Positions 53,567 to 62,527 of a DNA stretch of 64,000 nt are shown piece after piece (positions within the stretch are counted from its first letter, which is position 1; each line of letters begins with the position of its first letter). Both the position numbers and the translations under genes were made by a program. The stretch comes from Phocaeicola faecium (lineage in GTDB: Bacteria > Bacteroidota > Bacteroidia > Bacteroidales > Bacteroidaceae), in contig NZ_JACSPQ010000001.1 in the NCBI RefSeq assembly GCF_014837055.1, positions 1,235,970 to 1,299,969 of the forward strand, given 5' to 3'. The notes below the pieces were generated by a model. That model was not told the origin of the DNA and searched no databases. It saw only the letters and a list, made by a program, of their open reading frames with translations.

Positions 53567-55306
53567 TCATTTTTCCCCTATAACTAATGTAATCGGAGGA
53601 TTGTCTTTCTTTTCCCAGTTTAAAAACAGAGGGCTTGGAGAAAGAGCATTGATGCTGTCTGCCCACTCATTCAACAGTCGCAACAGGCGGGGAATGGCAT
53701 CTGTTCCATAATAATTTACAAAATCCTTTTTATTGCCTTCTCCCTGAGATGAAATCGAATTTATATATGAATCTTCCGGATAGTAACAATGGCTAAACGT
53801 GCTATTGGTCGCTGTATTTGCCAAGCTGTAAAATTTGTCATTCTCTCCATAAACATAGCAATTCGATATTTCACCTCCATAACACTGATAGGTCATTTCT
53901 CCGCCTTTCGTAGTTTTCATATAAGTGCTGTTGGCAATATAACAATTCTGTATCTTGCCTTGATTGATGTAAACGAATCCGGCGGCAAGTTCCAATGCCG
54001 AAGCAAGGGTATGGTCTTCCACGCTACTGTTACGTATAACACCCCTGCTGATTCCAACCAACCCGGCAACAGTAATATCCGACTTCTTCGCCCGAACGAC
54101 GCTGTTCTTCAAATGACAATTATCTACGATGCCTTCGTTTACACCGCTCAACAGTCCATTGTTATTCCCGTCATTGGTAATATTACAGGTAATGTTCTCC
54201 AATCTGAGATTTTTCACCACACCGGTATTCCCAATATAAGCAAAGAGTCCGTTAGAACCTTTATTTTCCTTACTGGCAGGAAGAGCTATATTATATAATG
54301 TATATCCACATCCATCAAATACATCTGAAAACGGATTTTTCTGCGTATTAGAAACAAATCTACCGATAGGCATAAGCCGTTCTGATTCTGCATCAGTAAA
54401 TACGATATCGTTTTTCAGTCTATATGTAACAATGCCATTAGAGGTTATTCCAAATTCTTCCAAACTTCTATTCCCGTAGGTTTCGCCATTTATAAGATGA
54501 GAAAATGCAATAAAGTCTTCTGCCGTACAGATTCCGGCAGTTCCGTCATCATATAAAATATTACACTGATAACATACTCCCGCACTAAAATCTGATGCAG
54601 CGAGCTGTGTCCGGAAAGTCTTCTCTGAAGATATTACAATTTCAATATCAACATTTACAGCCTTAACAGAAGGCACAAGAAAGGTATAAACGCCATCAGC
54701 GTGTTGTGTAAAACAAATAGTAGGAGCCGACTCAGCGTCATCGTATTCAAACAAAGCTGTCTCTGTATCGAGATACAAGACACGAACAGAAGGAGTAAAA
54801 CGAACTTGAGTGATTTGTTCGTTCAAGTTTTTATCAAGACGGAATGAAAGGCATGAAAAAAGATGTTTAAAACCCAGTGTTATATCTTTCCCCCACGGAC
54901 ACTCTTGCTTCACGAAAAGAATGTCTTTCAGATTCCCATCCTCTAAATAAAATTGTTGTTCATCCTCAAAGACCGGCGGAGCAAATGCCGTAACAGTTGC
55001 AGGCTGTTCATCCGATTGCCATTGGTCGTCCGGTAATCCGTTCCATTGACTGCCGTCGTAAGTCAAGAGTGCTCCTTGACAATCTATTCCTCCTTTACTA
55101 TAAAAAGAAATCGTACTCCCTTCTTTTATTTCTGCTTCAACAAACGAAGTTGATGGAGAATTATTGTTCGACCGAAGATAATCTACCGCACTATTTCCGG
55201 TTATACTTACACGAAACGGTGTTACAGAAGTTGCATCATCGGAAGTGCAGGCAAAAAGGCCTAACATAACCAACAATAAATAAAAGCAAGCCAATCTTCT
55301 TTTCAT
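53567..55306 (-). CDS. Fimbrillin-family lipoprotein with GLUG-type repeats
   Basis: 579 residues. The signal ends in LVMLGLFACTSDD, a lipobox. The N-terminal half (about 25-260) has a fimbrillin/Mfa-like beta-sandwich pattern (ITLGFKHLFSCLSFRLDKN). The second half has a series of GLUG-like units (GLFAYIGNTGVVKNLRLENI, GLLSGVNEGIVDNCHLKNS, GLVGISRGVIRNSSVED and two more) that would form a short beta-helix. Likely surface-exposed and involved in adhesion or assembly (inference). It stands alone, 60 bp past the coiled-coil gene's upstream region. Confidence 0.85.
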   Translation of the reverse strand: MKRRLACFYLLLVMLGLFACTSDDATSVTPFRVSITGNSAVDYLRSNNNSPSTSFVEAEIKEGSTISFYSKGGIDCQGALLTYDGSQWNGLPDDQWQSDEQPATVTAFAPPVFEDEQQFYLEDGNLKDILFVKQECPWGKDITLGFKHLFSCLSFRLDKNLNEQITQVRFTPSVRVLYLDTETALFEYDDAESAPTICFTQHADGVYTFLVPSVKAVNVDIEIVISSEKTFRTQLAASDFSAGVCYQCNILYDDGTAGICTAEDFIAFSHLINGETYGNRSLEEFGITSNGIVTYRLKNDIVFTDAESERLMPIGRFVSNTQKNPFSDVFDGCGYTLYNIALPASKENKGSNGLFAYIGNTGVVKNLRLENITCNITNDGNNNGLLSGVNEGIVDNCHLKNSVVRAKKSDITVAGLVGISRGVIRNSSVEDHTLASALELAAGFVYINQGKIQNCYIANSTYMKTTKGGEMTYQCYGGEISNCYVYGENDKFYSLANTATNSTFSHCYYPEDSYINSISSQGEGNKKDFVNYYGTDAIPRLLRLLNEWADSINALSPSPLFLNWEKKDNPPITLVIGEK

Positions 55307-55372
55307 ACGAATAGCGTTTTTAACTAAAAGAACGAAGACCAGCCGAAACGTTTACTTTCACAACAATAAAAA

Positions 55373-55400
55373 AGCCGCCCACCTTCACAGGCAGGCAGCT
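55373..55400 (-). terminator. Terminator of the glutamate dehydrogenase gene
   Basis: On the minus strand AGCTGCCTGCC and GGTGGGCGGCT pair over 11 positions with G-T pairs, with a 6-nt loop and then six Ts. Confidence 0.85.
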
Positions 55401-55464
55401 ACATGTACAAATACAAAATACAAATACAACTAAACGAGAATATCTTTTGTCTTCTGAAACTTTA

Positions 55465-56802
55465 TCAAACGATTCCTTGAGCCAACATAGCATGAGCCAC
55501 TTTCATAAAACCGGCGATGTTTGCCCCTTTCACATAATTAATATAACCGTCCGGTTCTGTGCCATACTTCACGCATTGTTCGTGAATATTGTGCATAATC
55601 TGGTGTAACTTGTCATCTACTTCCTGAGCCGTCCAGCTTATGTGCATGGCGTTCTGACTCATTTCCAATCCCGAAGTAGCCACACCGCCTGCGTTCACTG
55701 CTTTTCCCGGAGCATACATAACCTTATGTTCCACAAAAGCATCGATAGCTTCCGGTGTACAGCCCATATTCGAAATTTCGCCCACACAGAGTACATTATT
55801 ATTAATAAGCATGGCAGCGTCTTCGCCGTTCAGCTCATTCTGGGTAGCACACGGCAGAGCGATATCTACCTTCACTTCCCACGGACGCTTACCGGGTACG
55901 AACGTTGCGCTCGGATAGCGTTCTGCGTACGGAGCCACAATATCGTTGCCCGAAGCACGAAGTTCAAGCATGTAATCTATCTTTTCGCCACTCACGCCAT
56001 CGGGGTCATAGATGTATCCGTCAGGACCGGAAAGCGTAACTACCTTTGCTCCTAATTGAGTTGCTTTGGTTGCTGCCCCCCATGCCACGTTTCCGAAACC
56101 GGAAATAGCAACTGTCTTGCCTTTGATGTCGATATCTTTCTTATCCAGCATGTGTTTTACAAAATACAAGCCGCCGAATCCTGTTGCCTCCGGGCGTATC
56201 AGCGAACCGCCGTATTCCAAACCTTTGCCCGTAAACGTACCTGTAAATTCACGGGTCAGCTTTTTATACATACCAAACATATAACCTACTTCCCGACCGC
56301 CTACGCCAATGTCGCCTGCCGGTACATCCATATTAGGTCCTAAATGGCGCCACAACTCCAGCATAAATGCCTGACAGAACCGCATGATTTCGGCATCGCT
56401 CTTTCCACGCGGTGAGAAATCGGAGCCGCCTTTACCTCCGCCCATCGGCAAACTGGTAAGTGCATTTTTGAAAGTCTGTTCAAATCCCAAGAATTTCAAA
56501 ATGGAAAGATTAACCGAAGCGTGGAAACGAATACCGCCTTTATACGGGCCAATGGCATTGTTAAACTGTACACGGTAACCCAAGTTGGTTTGCACTTCAC
56601 CTTTATCGTCAACCCAAGTTACGCGAAACGTAAAAATGCGGTCAGGTTCAACCAAACGTTCAATGATTTTAGCTTTTTCAAATTCGGGATGCTGGTTATA
56701 CACATCTTCTATAGAAAGTAATACTTCTCTAACAGCTTGCAAATACTCTGATTCACCCGGATGCTTAGCCTCCAAAGATGACATAATCCGATTAATATCC
56801 AT
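55465..56802 (-). CDS. gdhA: NADP-type glutamate dehydrogenase
   Basis: 445 residues, the length of hexameric GDH I. Catalytic Lys region LPMGGGKGGSDF (about residue 113-126), PAGDIGVGGREVGYMFG, and a Rossmann segment AISGFGNVAWGAATKATQLG (about 232). It makes glutamate from 2-oxoglutarate and ammonium, the main ammonium entry in Bacteroides. Monocistronic: a complete promoter lies upstream and a terminator downstream. Confidence 0.96.
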   Translation of the reverse strand: MDINRIMSSLEAKHPGESEYLQAVREVLLSIEDVYNQHPEFEKAKIIERLVEPDRIFTFRVTWVDDKGEVQTNLGYRVQFNNAIGPYKGGIRFHASVNLSILKFLGFEQTFKNALTSLPMGGGKGGSDFSPRGKSDAEIMRFCQAFMLELWRHLGPNMDVPAGDIGVGGREVGYMFGMYKKLTREFTGTFTGKGLEYGGSLIRPEATGFGGLYFVKHMLDKKDIDIKGKTVAISGFGNVAWGAATKATQLGAKVVTLSGPDGYIYDPDGVSGEKIDYMLELRASGNDIVAPYAERYPSATFVPGKRPWEVKVDIALPCATQNELNGEDAAMLINNNVLCVGEISNMGCTPEAIDAFVEHKVMYAPGKAVNAGGVATSGLEMSQNAMHISWTAQEVDDKLHQIMHNIHEQCVKYGTEPDGYINYVKGANIAGFMKVAHAMLAQGIV

Positions 56803-56848
56803 ACTTCTTATTATTTAAGGTCTGACAAAATGAAATGTTTTGTAAGTG

Positions 56849-56878
56849 CAAAGATAAGTAATTATTGAAAACAGCAAA
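56849..56878 (-). promoter_or_regulatory. Promoter of gdhA
   Basis: Minus strand: TTTG (56875-56878), an 18-bp spacer and TATCTTTG (56849-56856), about 47 bp before the ATG. Confidence 0.75.
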
Positions 56879-57038
56879 ATTTTCCCTCCGCTTTTTGCTT
56901 TAAATAATGATAAAAAGAAAGAAGGCACCCAATACAGCCATTCATCATATTGATTACTAATATTTTCATTTTAGTTGCATTCGTTTGCATAAATCATCAG
57001 AAATACCGACATTTGTTTGCAAATCAAATCGGAAAAAC

Positions 57039-59996
57039 ATGCTTAGCAAATTAAAACTGAATCAACTCTATTTTAAGGATACACAATTCGTCAACCTGAT
57101 GACGAAACGGATTTTCAATGTGCTGCTCATAGCCAATCCTTACGATGCTTTCATGCTGGAAGATGACGGCCGCATCGATGAAAAGATTTTCAATGAATAC
57201 ATGAGCCTCAGCCTCCGTTATCCGCCCCGGTTTACACAAGTGTCTACCGCAGAAGAAACGTGGGAGAAGTTGAGCGAAACCATGTTCGACCTTGTTATCT
57301 GTATGCCTGCATCGGACAACAGCGATACGTTCGACATCGCCCGCGAAGTGAAAGAAAAGTATCCGCACCTGCCGTTAGTGGTGCTGACTCCTTTTTCGCA
57401 TGGCATCCGCAAACGCATGGAGCATGAAGACCTGAGTATCTTTGAGTATGTTTTCTGTTGGCTGGGAAATACCGACTTGCTGGTGTCTATCATCAAGTTG
57501 ATAGAAGACAAGATGAATTTGCAGCATGACATTGAGGAAGTAGGTGTGCAGATGATTATGCTGGTAGAAGACTCCATCCGTTTTTACTCGTCCGTGCTGC
57601 CTAACCTTTATAAATTTGTATTGCAACAGAGTCAGGAGTTTGCTACCGAAGCGCTGAACGAACACCAGCGCACGCTGCGTATGCGCGGACGTCCGAAAAT
57701 TGTACTGACACGCTCGTATGAGGAGGCGATGGGGCTGTATCAGAAATACAGTCATAACATGCTGGGAATTATTTCGGATGCGCGTTTCCCGCACGATGGG
57801 GTGACCGACCCGCTGGCGGGTATCAAACTGCTGACGGAGGTGCGTAAGCAAGACCCGTTTATTCCGCTTATCCTTCAGTCGGCGGAAGAAAGCAACCGGG
57901 CGTATGCCGACCAATTAGAGGCGCAGTTCATCGACAAGAATTCAAAGAAAATGAATATCGACTTGCGCGAAGCGGTTTCCAATAACTTCGGATTCGGCGA
58001 TTTCATTTTCCGGGACCCGAATACGATGGAAGAGGTAGCACGCATCCATAACCTGAAAGAGCTTCAGAACACACTATTCTCTATTCCCGCCGAATCGTTT
58101 CTGTACCACATCCGCCATAATCATATCTCGCGGTGGCTGTATTCGCGCGCCATGTTCCCGCTTGCAGAGTTCGTAAAACAAATGAGTTGGGATTCGCTGC
58201 AAGACTTGAATGCGCACCGCCAGATTATTTTCGATGCCATCGTAAAGTACCGCAAAATGAAGAATCAGGGAGTGGTTGCCATTTTCCAGCGCGACCGTTT
58301 CGACCGTTATTCTAACTTTGCCCGTATCGGCGACGGTTCGCTGGGCGGAAAGGGACGCGGACTGGCGTTTATCGACAACATGGTGAAGCGGCACCCCGAT
58401 TTCGAGGAGTTTGAAAATGCCACAGTGGTTATCCCTAAAACGGTGGTACTGTGTACCGACATTTTCGATGAGTTCATGGATACCAACCGGCTCTATCAAA
58501 TAGCTTTGAGCGATGCCGATGACGATACGATTCTGCGAGCCTTTCTTCACGCCAAGCTGCCCGACCGGTTAGTGGAGGACTTCTTTGCTTTCTTCGAAGT
58601 AGTGAAATCTCCCATCGCCATCCGCTCGTCCAGCCTGCTCGAAGATTCCCATTACCAGCCCTTTGCGGGAATTTACTCTACGTACATGATTCCGTATCTT
58701 GATGATAAATACGAGATGTTGCGTATGCTGAGCGATGCCATCAAGGGGGTATATGCTTCGGTGTATTATAAAGACAGTAAGGCGTATATGCAGGCTACGA
58801 GCAACGTCATCGACCAAGAGAAGATGGCGGTTATCTTGCAGGAAGTGGTGGGTACGCAGTACGGCGACCGGTATTATCCTGCCATTTCGGGCGTGGCGCG
58901 TTCCGTCAACTACTATCCTATCAACGACGAGTTGGCAGAAGAGGGCACGGTAAGCCTTGCGTTGGGATTAGGAAAATACATTGTCGATGGCGGGTTGACC
59001 TTGCGGGTCTGTCCGTATCATCCCAATCAGGTATTGCAGACCAGCGAAATGGAGATCGCCTTGCGCGAAACGCAGACCCGCTTTTATGCGCTCGACCTCA
59101 AAAACATGGGCGAAAACTTTTCATTAGACGATGGGTTTAACCTGCTGAAACTCCACGTGAAGGATGCCGAAGCCGACGGTGCACTGAATTACATCGCCTC
59201 AACCTACGACCCCTACGACATGGTAATCCGCGACGGTATTTATCCGGGAGGGCGCAAGCTCATCACCTTTGCCAATATCCTCCAGCACGATGTATTCCCG
59301 CTGGCGCGCATCTTGCAGTTAGTGCAGAAATACGGACAGGGCGAAATGCGCCGACCCGTAGAAATCGAGTTTGCCGTCAATTTCAATGCCCGTACCAAGA
59401 ACGGCGTATTCTACCTGTTACAGATACGCCCGATGGTAGACATGAAAGCCGACTTGCAGGAAAATTTAAATGCCATCCCCGACGACCGCCTGCTTTTGAA
59501 GAGCGAAAACTCGTTAGGTCACGGCATCATGGAAGATATTCAAGACGTAATCTACGTAAAAACCGATGGTTACTCGGCATCGAACAACCAGTTGATTGCT
59601 TACGACATTGAGAAACTGAACCGCCGTTTCTTGGATGAAGACAAGCATTACGTTCTTGTCGGTCCCGGACGCTGGGGAAGCAGCGACACGTGGCTCGGCA
59701 TTCCCGTTAAATGGCCGAACATCTCCGCTGCCCGCGTCATCGTAGAAGCCGGATTGACGAATTACCGTGTAGACCCCAGTCAGGGTACGCATTTCTTTCA
59801 GAACCTCACTTCGTTCGGAGTAGGTTACTTTACCATCAATGCGTATATGAACGACGGCATCTATAATCAAGCCCTGCTCGACAGTATGCCTGCCGTAGAA
59901 GAAACCAAGTTCCTGCGCTGGGTACGCTTCGAGCGTCCGCTCACGGTTAAGATGGATGGTAAAAAGAAGATTGGAGTAGTGATGTTCAATGAATAA
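57039..59996 (+). CDS. Receiver-like and PEP/pyruvate-binding (PPDK-N) fusion protein
   Basis: 985 residues from ATG 57039; the frame opens 18 codons earlier only from a TTG. Order: a receiver-like alpha/beta domain (about 20-160), a second receiver-like domain (about 170-330; MIMLVEDSIRFYS and an Asp in ISDARFP), a linker, then the PPDK N-terminal ATP-grasp domain (about 430-820; LGGKGRGLAFIDNM, RSSSLLEDSHYQPFAGIYST, and YLLQIRPMVDM at its end). A C-terminal region of about 160 residues contains GPGRWGSSDTW and DPSQGTHFFQNLTSFG. The phosphohistidine swivel (TSHA) and the PEP/pyruvate barrel of PEP synthase are absent. So it may be an ATP-dependent phosphotransferase or a nucleotide sensor rather than PEP synthase. 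The function is unknown. Confidence 0.87.
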   Translation: MLSKLKLNQLYFKDTQFVNLMTKRIFNVLLIANPYDAFMLEDDGRIDEKIFNEYMSLSLRYPPRFTQVSTAEETWEKLSETMFDLVICMPASDNSDTFDIAREVKEKYPHLPLVVLTPFSHGIRKRMEHEDLSIFEYVFCWLGNTDLLVSIIKLIEDKMNLQHDIEEVGVQMIMLVEDSIRFYSSVLPNLYKFVLQQSQEFATEALNEHQRTLRMRGRPKIVLTRSYEEAMGLYQKYSHNMLGIISDARFPHDGVTDPLAGIKLLTEVRKQDPFIPLILQSAEESNRAYADQLEAQFIDKNSKKMNIDLREAVSNNFGFGDFIFRDPNTMEEVARIHNLKELQNTLFSIPAESFLYHIRHNHISRWLYSRAMFPLAEFVKQMSWDSLQDLNAHRQIIFDAIVKYRKMKNQGVVAIFQRDRFDRYSNFARIGDGSLGGKGRGLAFIDNMVKRHPDFEEFENATVVIPKTVVLCTDIFDEFMDTNRLYQIALSDADDDTILRAFLHAKLPDRLVEDFFAFFEVVKSPIAIRSSSLLEDSHYQPFAGIYSTYMIPYLDDKYEMLRMLSDAIKGVYASVYYKDSKAYMQATSNVIDQEKMAVILQEVVGTQYGDRYYPAISGVARSVNYYPINDELAEEGTVSLALGLGKYIVDGGLTLRVCPYHPNQVLQTSEMEIALRETQTRFYALDLKNMGENFSLDDGFNLLKLHVKDAEADGALNYIASTYDPYDMVIRDGIYPGGRKLITFANILQHDVFPLARILQLVQKYGQGEMRRPVEIEFAVNFNARTKNGVFYLLQIRPMVDMKADLQENLNAIPDDRLLLKSENSLGHGIMEDIQDVIYVKTDGYSASNNQLIAYDIEKLNRRFLDEDKHYVLVGPGRWGSSDTWLGIPVKWPNISAARVIVEAGLTNYRVDPSQGTHFFQNLTSFGVGYFTINAYMNDGIYNQALLDSMPAVEETKFLRWVRFERPLTVKMDGKKKIGVVMFNE

Positions 59997-60058
59997 ACCA
60001 TACCGTGAAGTTACTATTCCGCATAAACAGTAAAGCCTAACTGATTATGACAGCCTGT

Positions 60059-60138
60059 GTAGGGGCGTATCGCATACGCCCCAAAGCACTCGCACGGATA
60101 AGTTGATGTATTCAAGGGCGTATGCCATACGCCCCTAC
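60059..60138. repeat. Inverted pair of 23-bp GTAGGGGCGTAT repeats
   Basis: Copy 1 (60059-60081) reads GTAGGGGCGTATCGCATACG and on. Copy 2 (60116-60138) is its reverse complement with one mismatch. Each copy is itself nearly palindromic (GGGCGTAT-NNN-ATACGCCC), so the unit can form two small hairpins or one large one. Confidence 0.8.
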
Positions 60139-60180
60139 ATCGGCTGCCGGCAGGTATACCGCTCCGCTGTTGGCGTTACA

Positions 60181-60440
60181 TCACACCGGAAATTTATGAA
60201 TCAGCAGCACCCTATTTCCGTTATCCAACGCATTTTTTACCGTATCGGGCAATGATTCGTAATCTACTCGCCTGTTACGCGCAGAAAAACATTCGCTTTC
60301 GCCTCAAGAGTTTTTTCCCCGTGCGATAGCCGACAGAATAAATAAATTCCGTAATCCTTGCCGAACTCTTCGATGAGAATATTCTTAATCTTTATAGCCA
60401 GTTCCGAAACAGCCGTTTCGGAACTACAAAAATAACACAT
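60181..60440 (-). pseudogene. Frameshifted small gene of unknown function
   Basis: Minus strand ATG 60440 opens 58 codons (MCYFCSSETAVSELAIKIKN to VFLRVTGE) ending at TAG 60264. A different frame then continues without stop as VDYESLPDTVKNALDNGNRV to LLIHKFPV, ending at TGA 60181. Both parts have normal codon use and a mixed amphipathic composition. One added base near 60266 would join them into a protein of about 87 residues. So it is either a recent frameshift, a sequencing error or two tiny genes. No family is recognised. A perfect 10-bp inverted repeat (60401-60424) falls inside the first part. Confidence 0.5.
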
Positions 60441-60559
60441 TTTCTCGATAAGACATGCCTATTGATACCGATATACAAATAAAATGATTTAAAACCTTTA
60501 TTTAATAATGTAGGAGTCGGTTACAGGCATTCATTTCACCCCCAAAACAGCCCTCTAAA

Positions 60560-60656
60560 ATTCTATGGGAAGCGTTACCTTACGCTACCGCATGGGAGGA
60601 GGAGTCTTACCCATAGAACGCACCTGCGCTATGGGAAGCGTTTGAAGACGGATTTT
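60560..60656. repeat. Dispersed hairpin repeat, copy H
   Basis: Contains TTACCCATAGAACGCACCTGCGCTATGGGAAG-type sequence (hairpin CCCATAG/CTATGGG), nearly the same as the core of copy B, preceded by CTACCGCATGGGAGGAGGAGTC. The word CTATGGGAAGCGTT occurs twice as a direct repeat (from 60563 and from 60629). It runs up to the stop of the AraC gene and may act as its terminator. Confidence 0.75.
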
Positions 60657-61501
60657 CAACCCTTATTCCGGTACTCTAACGGGCTCATTCCCACGTAGCG
60701 TTTGAAGTATTTCCCGAAGAAAGACATGTTTGCAAAGTTCAGCGAATCGGAGATATCCTGTATCGAGAGGTGGGTGGACTTTAACTGCGACTTGGCGTCC
60801 ATGATGACCATTGACGATATGATGTCGACGCACGTCGTACCCATTACTTGCTTTACCGTGGTACAGAGGTGGGCATGAGTGATGCCTAACTTCTCGGCAT
60901 ACCATGACACGTTCCGGGTCTGACTGTAATGCAACATGACCAGTTGCGTAAAATTACGGCAGATTTGCTCGCTTTTCGTAAGCGACACTTTCCCGTAATT
61001 CTTACTTTTATAAAGTATAGAAATTCCCTTATGTATGTCTGCATAGAGATTTGAAGTTATCTCATTACGTATCTTCTCCGACATTCCTTCGTACATGCGG
61101 ATTAAGAACTGCAAATACTCTTCCAGCATCTTTGCTCCCTCCGGCTTCAACGTAATGATAGGACGTCCAAGCGTAGAGTAAATCGCCTCCAGCATAGAAT
61201 GTGCTTGGCTTGCCTGCTCAAGATACTGCGAAGAAAATCCCAAGAAATAAATTTTCAAATCGCCGTTGATACTATGAACCTGAAAAATACTTCCGGGCAT
61301 AAGTGTAATCACATCGTTCCCCCTCACCGAAATATGGTTCAGGTTTACCGACGCTTCTACTTCTCCTTCCATACAGAGTACAAATATCTCACATTTCAGC
61401 CGCACGGGGTAGTTCGTATATAAACTGAGCAGCTCTTTATTGATGTCTGTCCCGATGACCCAGTCTTCGGGCAAATCGATTTTAGGCAAGTCTTTTTCCA
61501 T
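60656..61501 (-). CDS. AraC-family transcriptional regulator
   Basis: 281 residues. N-terminal cupin-like sensor half (about 1-170), C-terminal double HTH of the AraC/XylS type (about 185-280; YAEKLGITHAHLCTTVKQVMG and NFANMSFFGKYFKRYVGMSPLEYRNKG). It is divergent from the DUF4493 lipoprotein array, about 220 bp apart, and is the likely regulator of that array. The effector is unknown. Confidence 0.93.
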   Translation of the reverse strand: MEKDLPKIDLPEDWVIGTDINKELLSLYTNYPVRLKCEIFVLCMEGEVEASVNLNHISVRGNDVITLMPGSIFQVHSINGDLKIYFLGFSSQYLEQASQAHSMLEAIYSTLGRPIITLKPEGAKMLEEYLQFLIRMYEGMSEKIRNEITSNLYADIHKGISILYKSKNYGKVSLTKSEQICRNFTQLVMLHYSQTRNVSWYAEKLGITHAHLCTTVKQVMGTTCVDIISSMVIMDAKSQLKSTHLSIQDISDSLNFANMSFFGKYFKRYVGMSPLEYRNKG

Positions 61502-61529
61502 GACAATCGTATTTATATTTCCTCATACA

Positions 61530-61537
61530 CAAAAGTA
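61530..61537 (-). promoter_or_regulatory. -7 promoter element for the AraC gene
   Basis: Minus strand TACTTTTG, a full match to TAnnTTTG, 28 bp before the ATG. Confidence 0.6.
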
Positions 61538-61674
61538 ATGAATTTGAAATTTAGACTATAAAAGAAAGAATGAAAAATGTATAAAATCGCGAAAATAGGG
61601 TATTTATGACAAACAAAAATATGTGCACGTAAAAAACAGAACAAAAATAATAAAAATTGACCTTGTGAGTTTTT

Positions 61675-61682
61675 TAGCTTTG
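61675..61682 (+). promoter_or_regulatory. -7 promoter element for the DUF4493 array
   Basis: TAGCTTTG, a full match to TAnnTTTG, 38 bp before the first lipoprotein ATG. No good TTTG is seen at -33, which suits activation by the AraC protein (inference). Confidence 0.6.
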
Positions 61683-61720
61683 CCATTACTTTGCACCGAA
61701 ATTTTAATAACGGTAATTAT

Positions 61721-62500
61721 ATGGATATGAAGTTTTTTTCTTTTTGTTGCCTGATGGGAGCGGGAGCTTTAATGGCATCTTGCTCTTCTGAAAACGACGC
61801 ACAGCCGTCGGGAGAGGGCACTATTTCGTTGAATGTTACGGCTGAAACGGGGTTTCAGTCGCGTGCGCTTGACGAGTCCGACTATCAGAACCTGAACAAC
61901 TATACGGTTCAGCTGATAAAGGAGTCGGCAGTTCTGAACACTTGGAATTATGCGGATTTGCCTTCTTCCATCAAGGTGGATGCCGGAAATTATCAGGTGA
62001 AAGCCTTTTACGGAGAAGATCAAGCCGTATCGAGAGAAAGTATGTATGTAGAGGGCGTAACCGACGTTACCGTTACTCCTTCGACCGGTGAAGAGGCTGC
62101 TACTCAAACCGTTTCGGTTACTTGCAAGCCGGTTTGCGCAAAGGTAAGCGTGAAGTTTGCCGACAGCATGAGCGAGTATTTCAGCGATTACTATGTTACG
62201 TTTAAAACAACTGCGTTAGGCGACGAGACTTTTGTATGGAGTAAAACCGATACCGACCCGGCATACCTGAAGGTGGAAGAAAACGAATCGGTGAGCGTAA
62301 CCATTTCTACAACCAAAATCTCTGACAGCTCACAGTCTACCACCAACAAGACTTACACAATGAGTCCGCAAACGGGATTGACCATCAACGTGTCTCCGAA
62401 AGCTCCGGATGCTGAAGGCAATATTTCTATTTCGGTAAAAATCGATACTTCAACTGTCGACCACGAGCAAGACATCGAAGTTCCTAACGATTGGATTTGA
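61721..62500 (+). CDS. DUF4493 lipoprotein 1
   Basis: 259 residues from ATG 61721 (ten upstream codons discarded because they precede a sensible leader; Met three residues in is equally possible). Lipobox in MGAGALMASCSSEND. The DUF4493-type body begins GTISLNVTAETGFQSRA and continues with a beta-sandwich pattern (VDAGNYQVKAFYGEDQAVSRES, YMEGVTDVTV). Such proteins are surface or periplasmic lipoproteins of Bacteroidetes with no established activity; a link to glycan handling has been suggested for the domain. First of at least three in a row, 27 bp before the next. Confidence 0.87.
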   Translation: MDMKFFSFCCLMGAGALMASCSSENDAQPSGEGTISLNVTAETGFQSRALDESDYQNLNNYTVQLIKESAVLNTWNYADLPSSIKVDAGNYQVKAFYGEDQAVSRESMYVEGVTDVTVTPSTGEEAATQTVSVTCKPVCAKVSVKFADSMSEYFSDYYVTFKTTALGDETFVWSKTDTDPAYLKVEENESVSVTISTTKISDSSQSTTNKTYTMSPQTGLTINVSPKAPDAEGNISISVKIDTSTVDHEQDIEVPNDWI

Positions 62501-62527
62501 TTGATTAAAAACTAAACTTACGATATT

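Larger units (their letters stand above)
59997..60655. other. 659-bp region with repeats and a broken small gene
   Basis: In order: inverted pair of GTAGGGGCGTAT repeats (60059-60138), the frameshifted small gene on the minus strand (60181-60440) and repeat copy H. No intact gene longer than 58 codons is seen. Confidence 0.7.

Noticed and set aside
53235-53711. 158-codon plus-strand frame
   Set aside because: Antisense to the coiled-coil gene and its promoter; no domain or ribosome-binding site.
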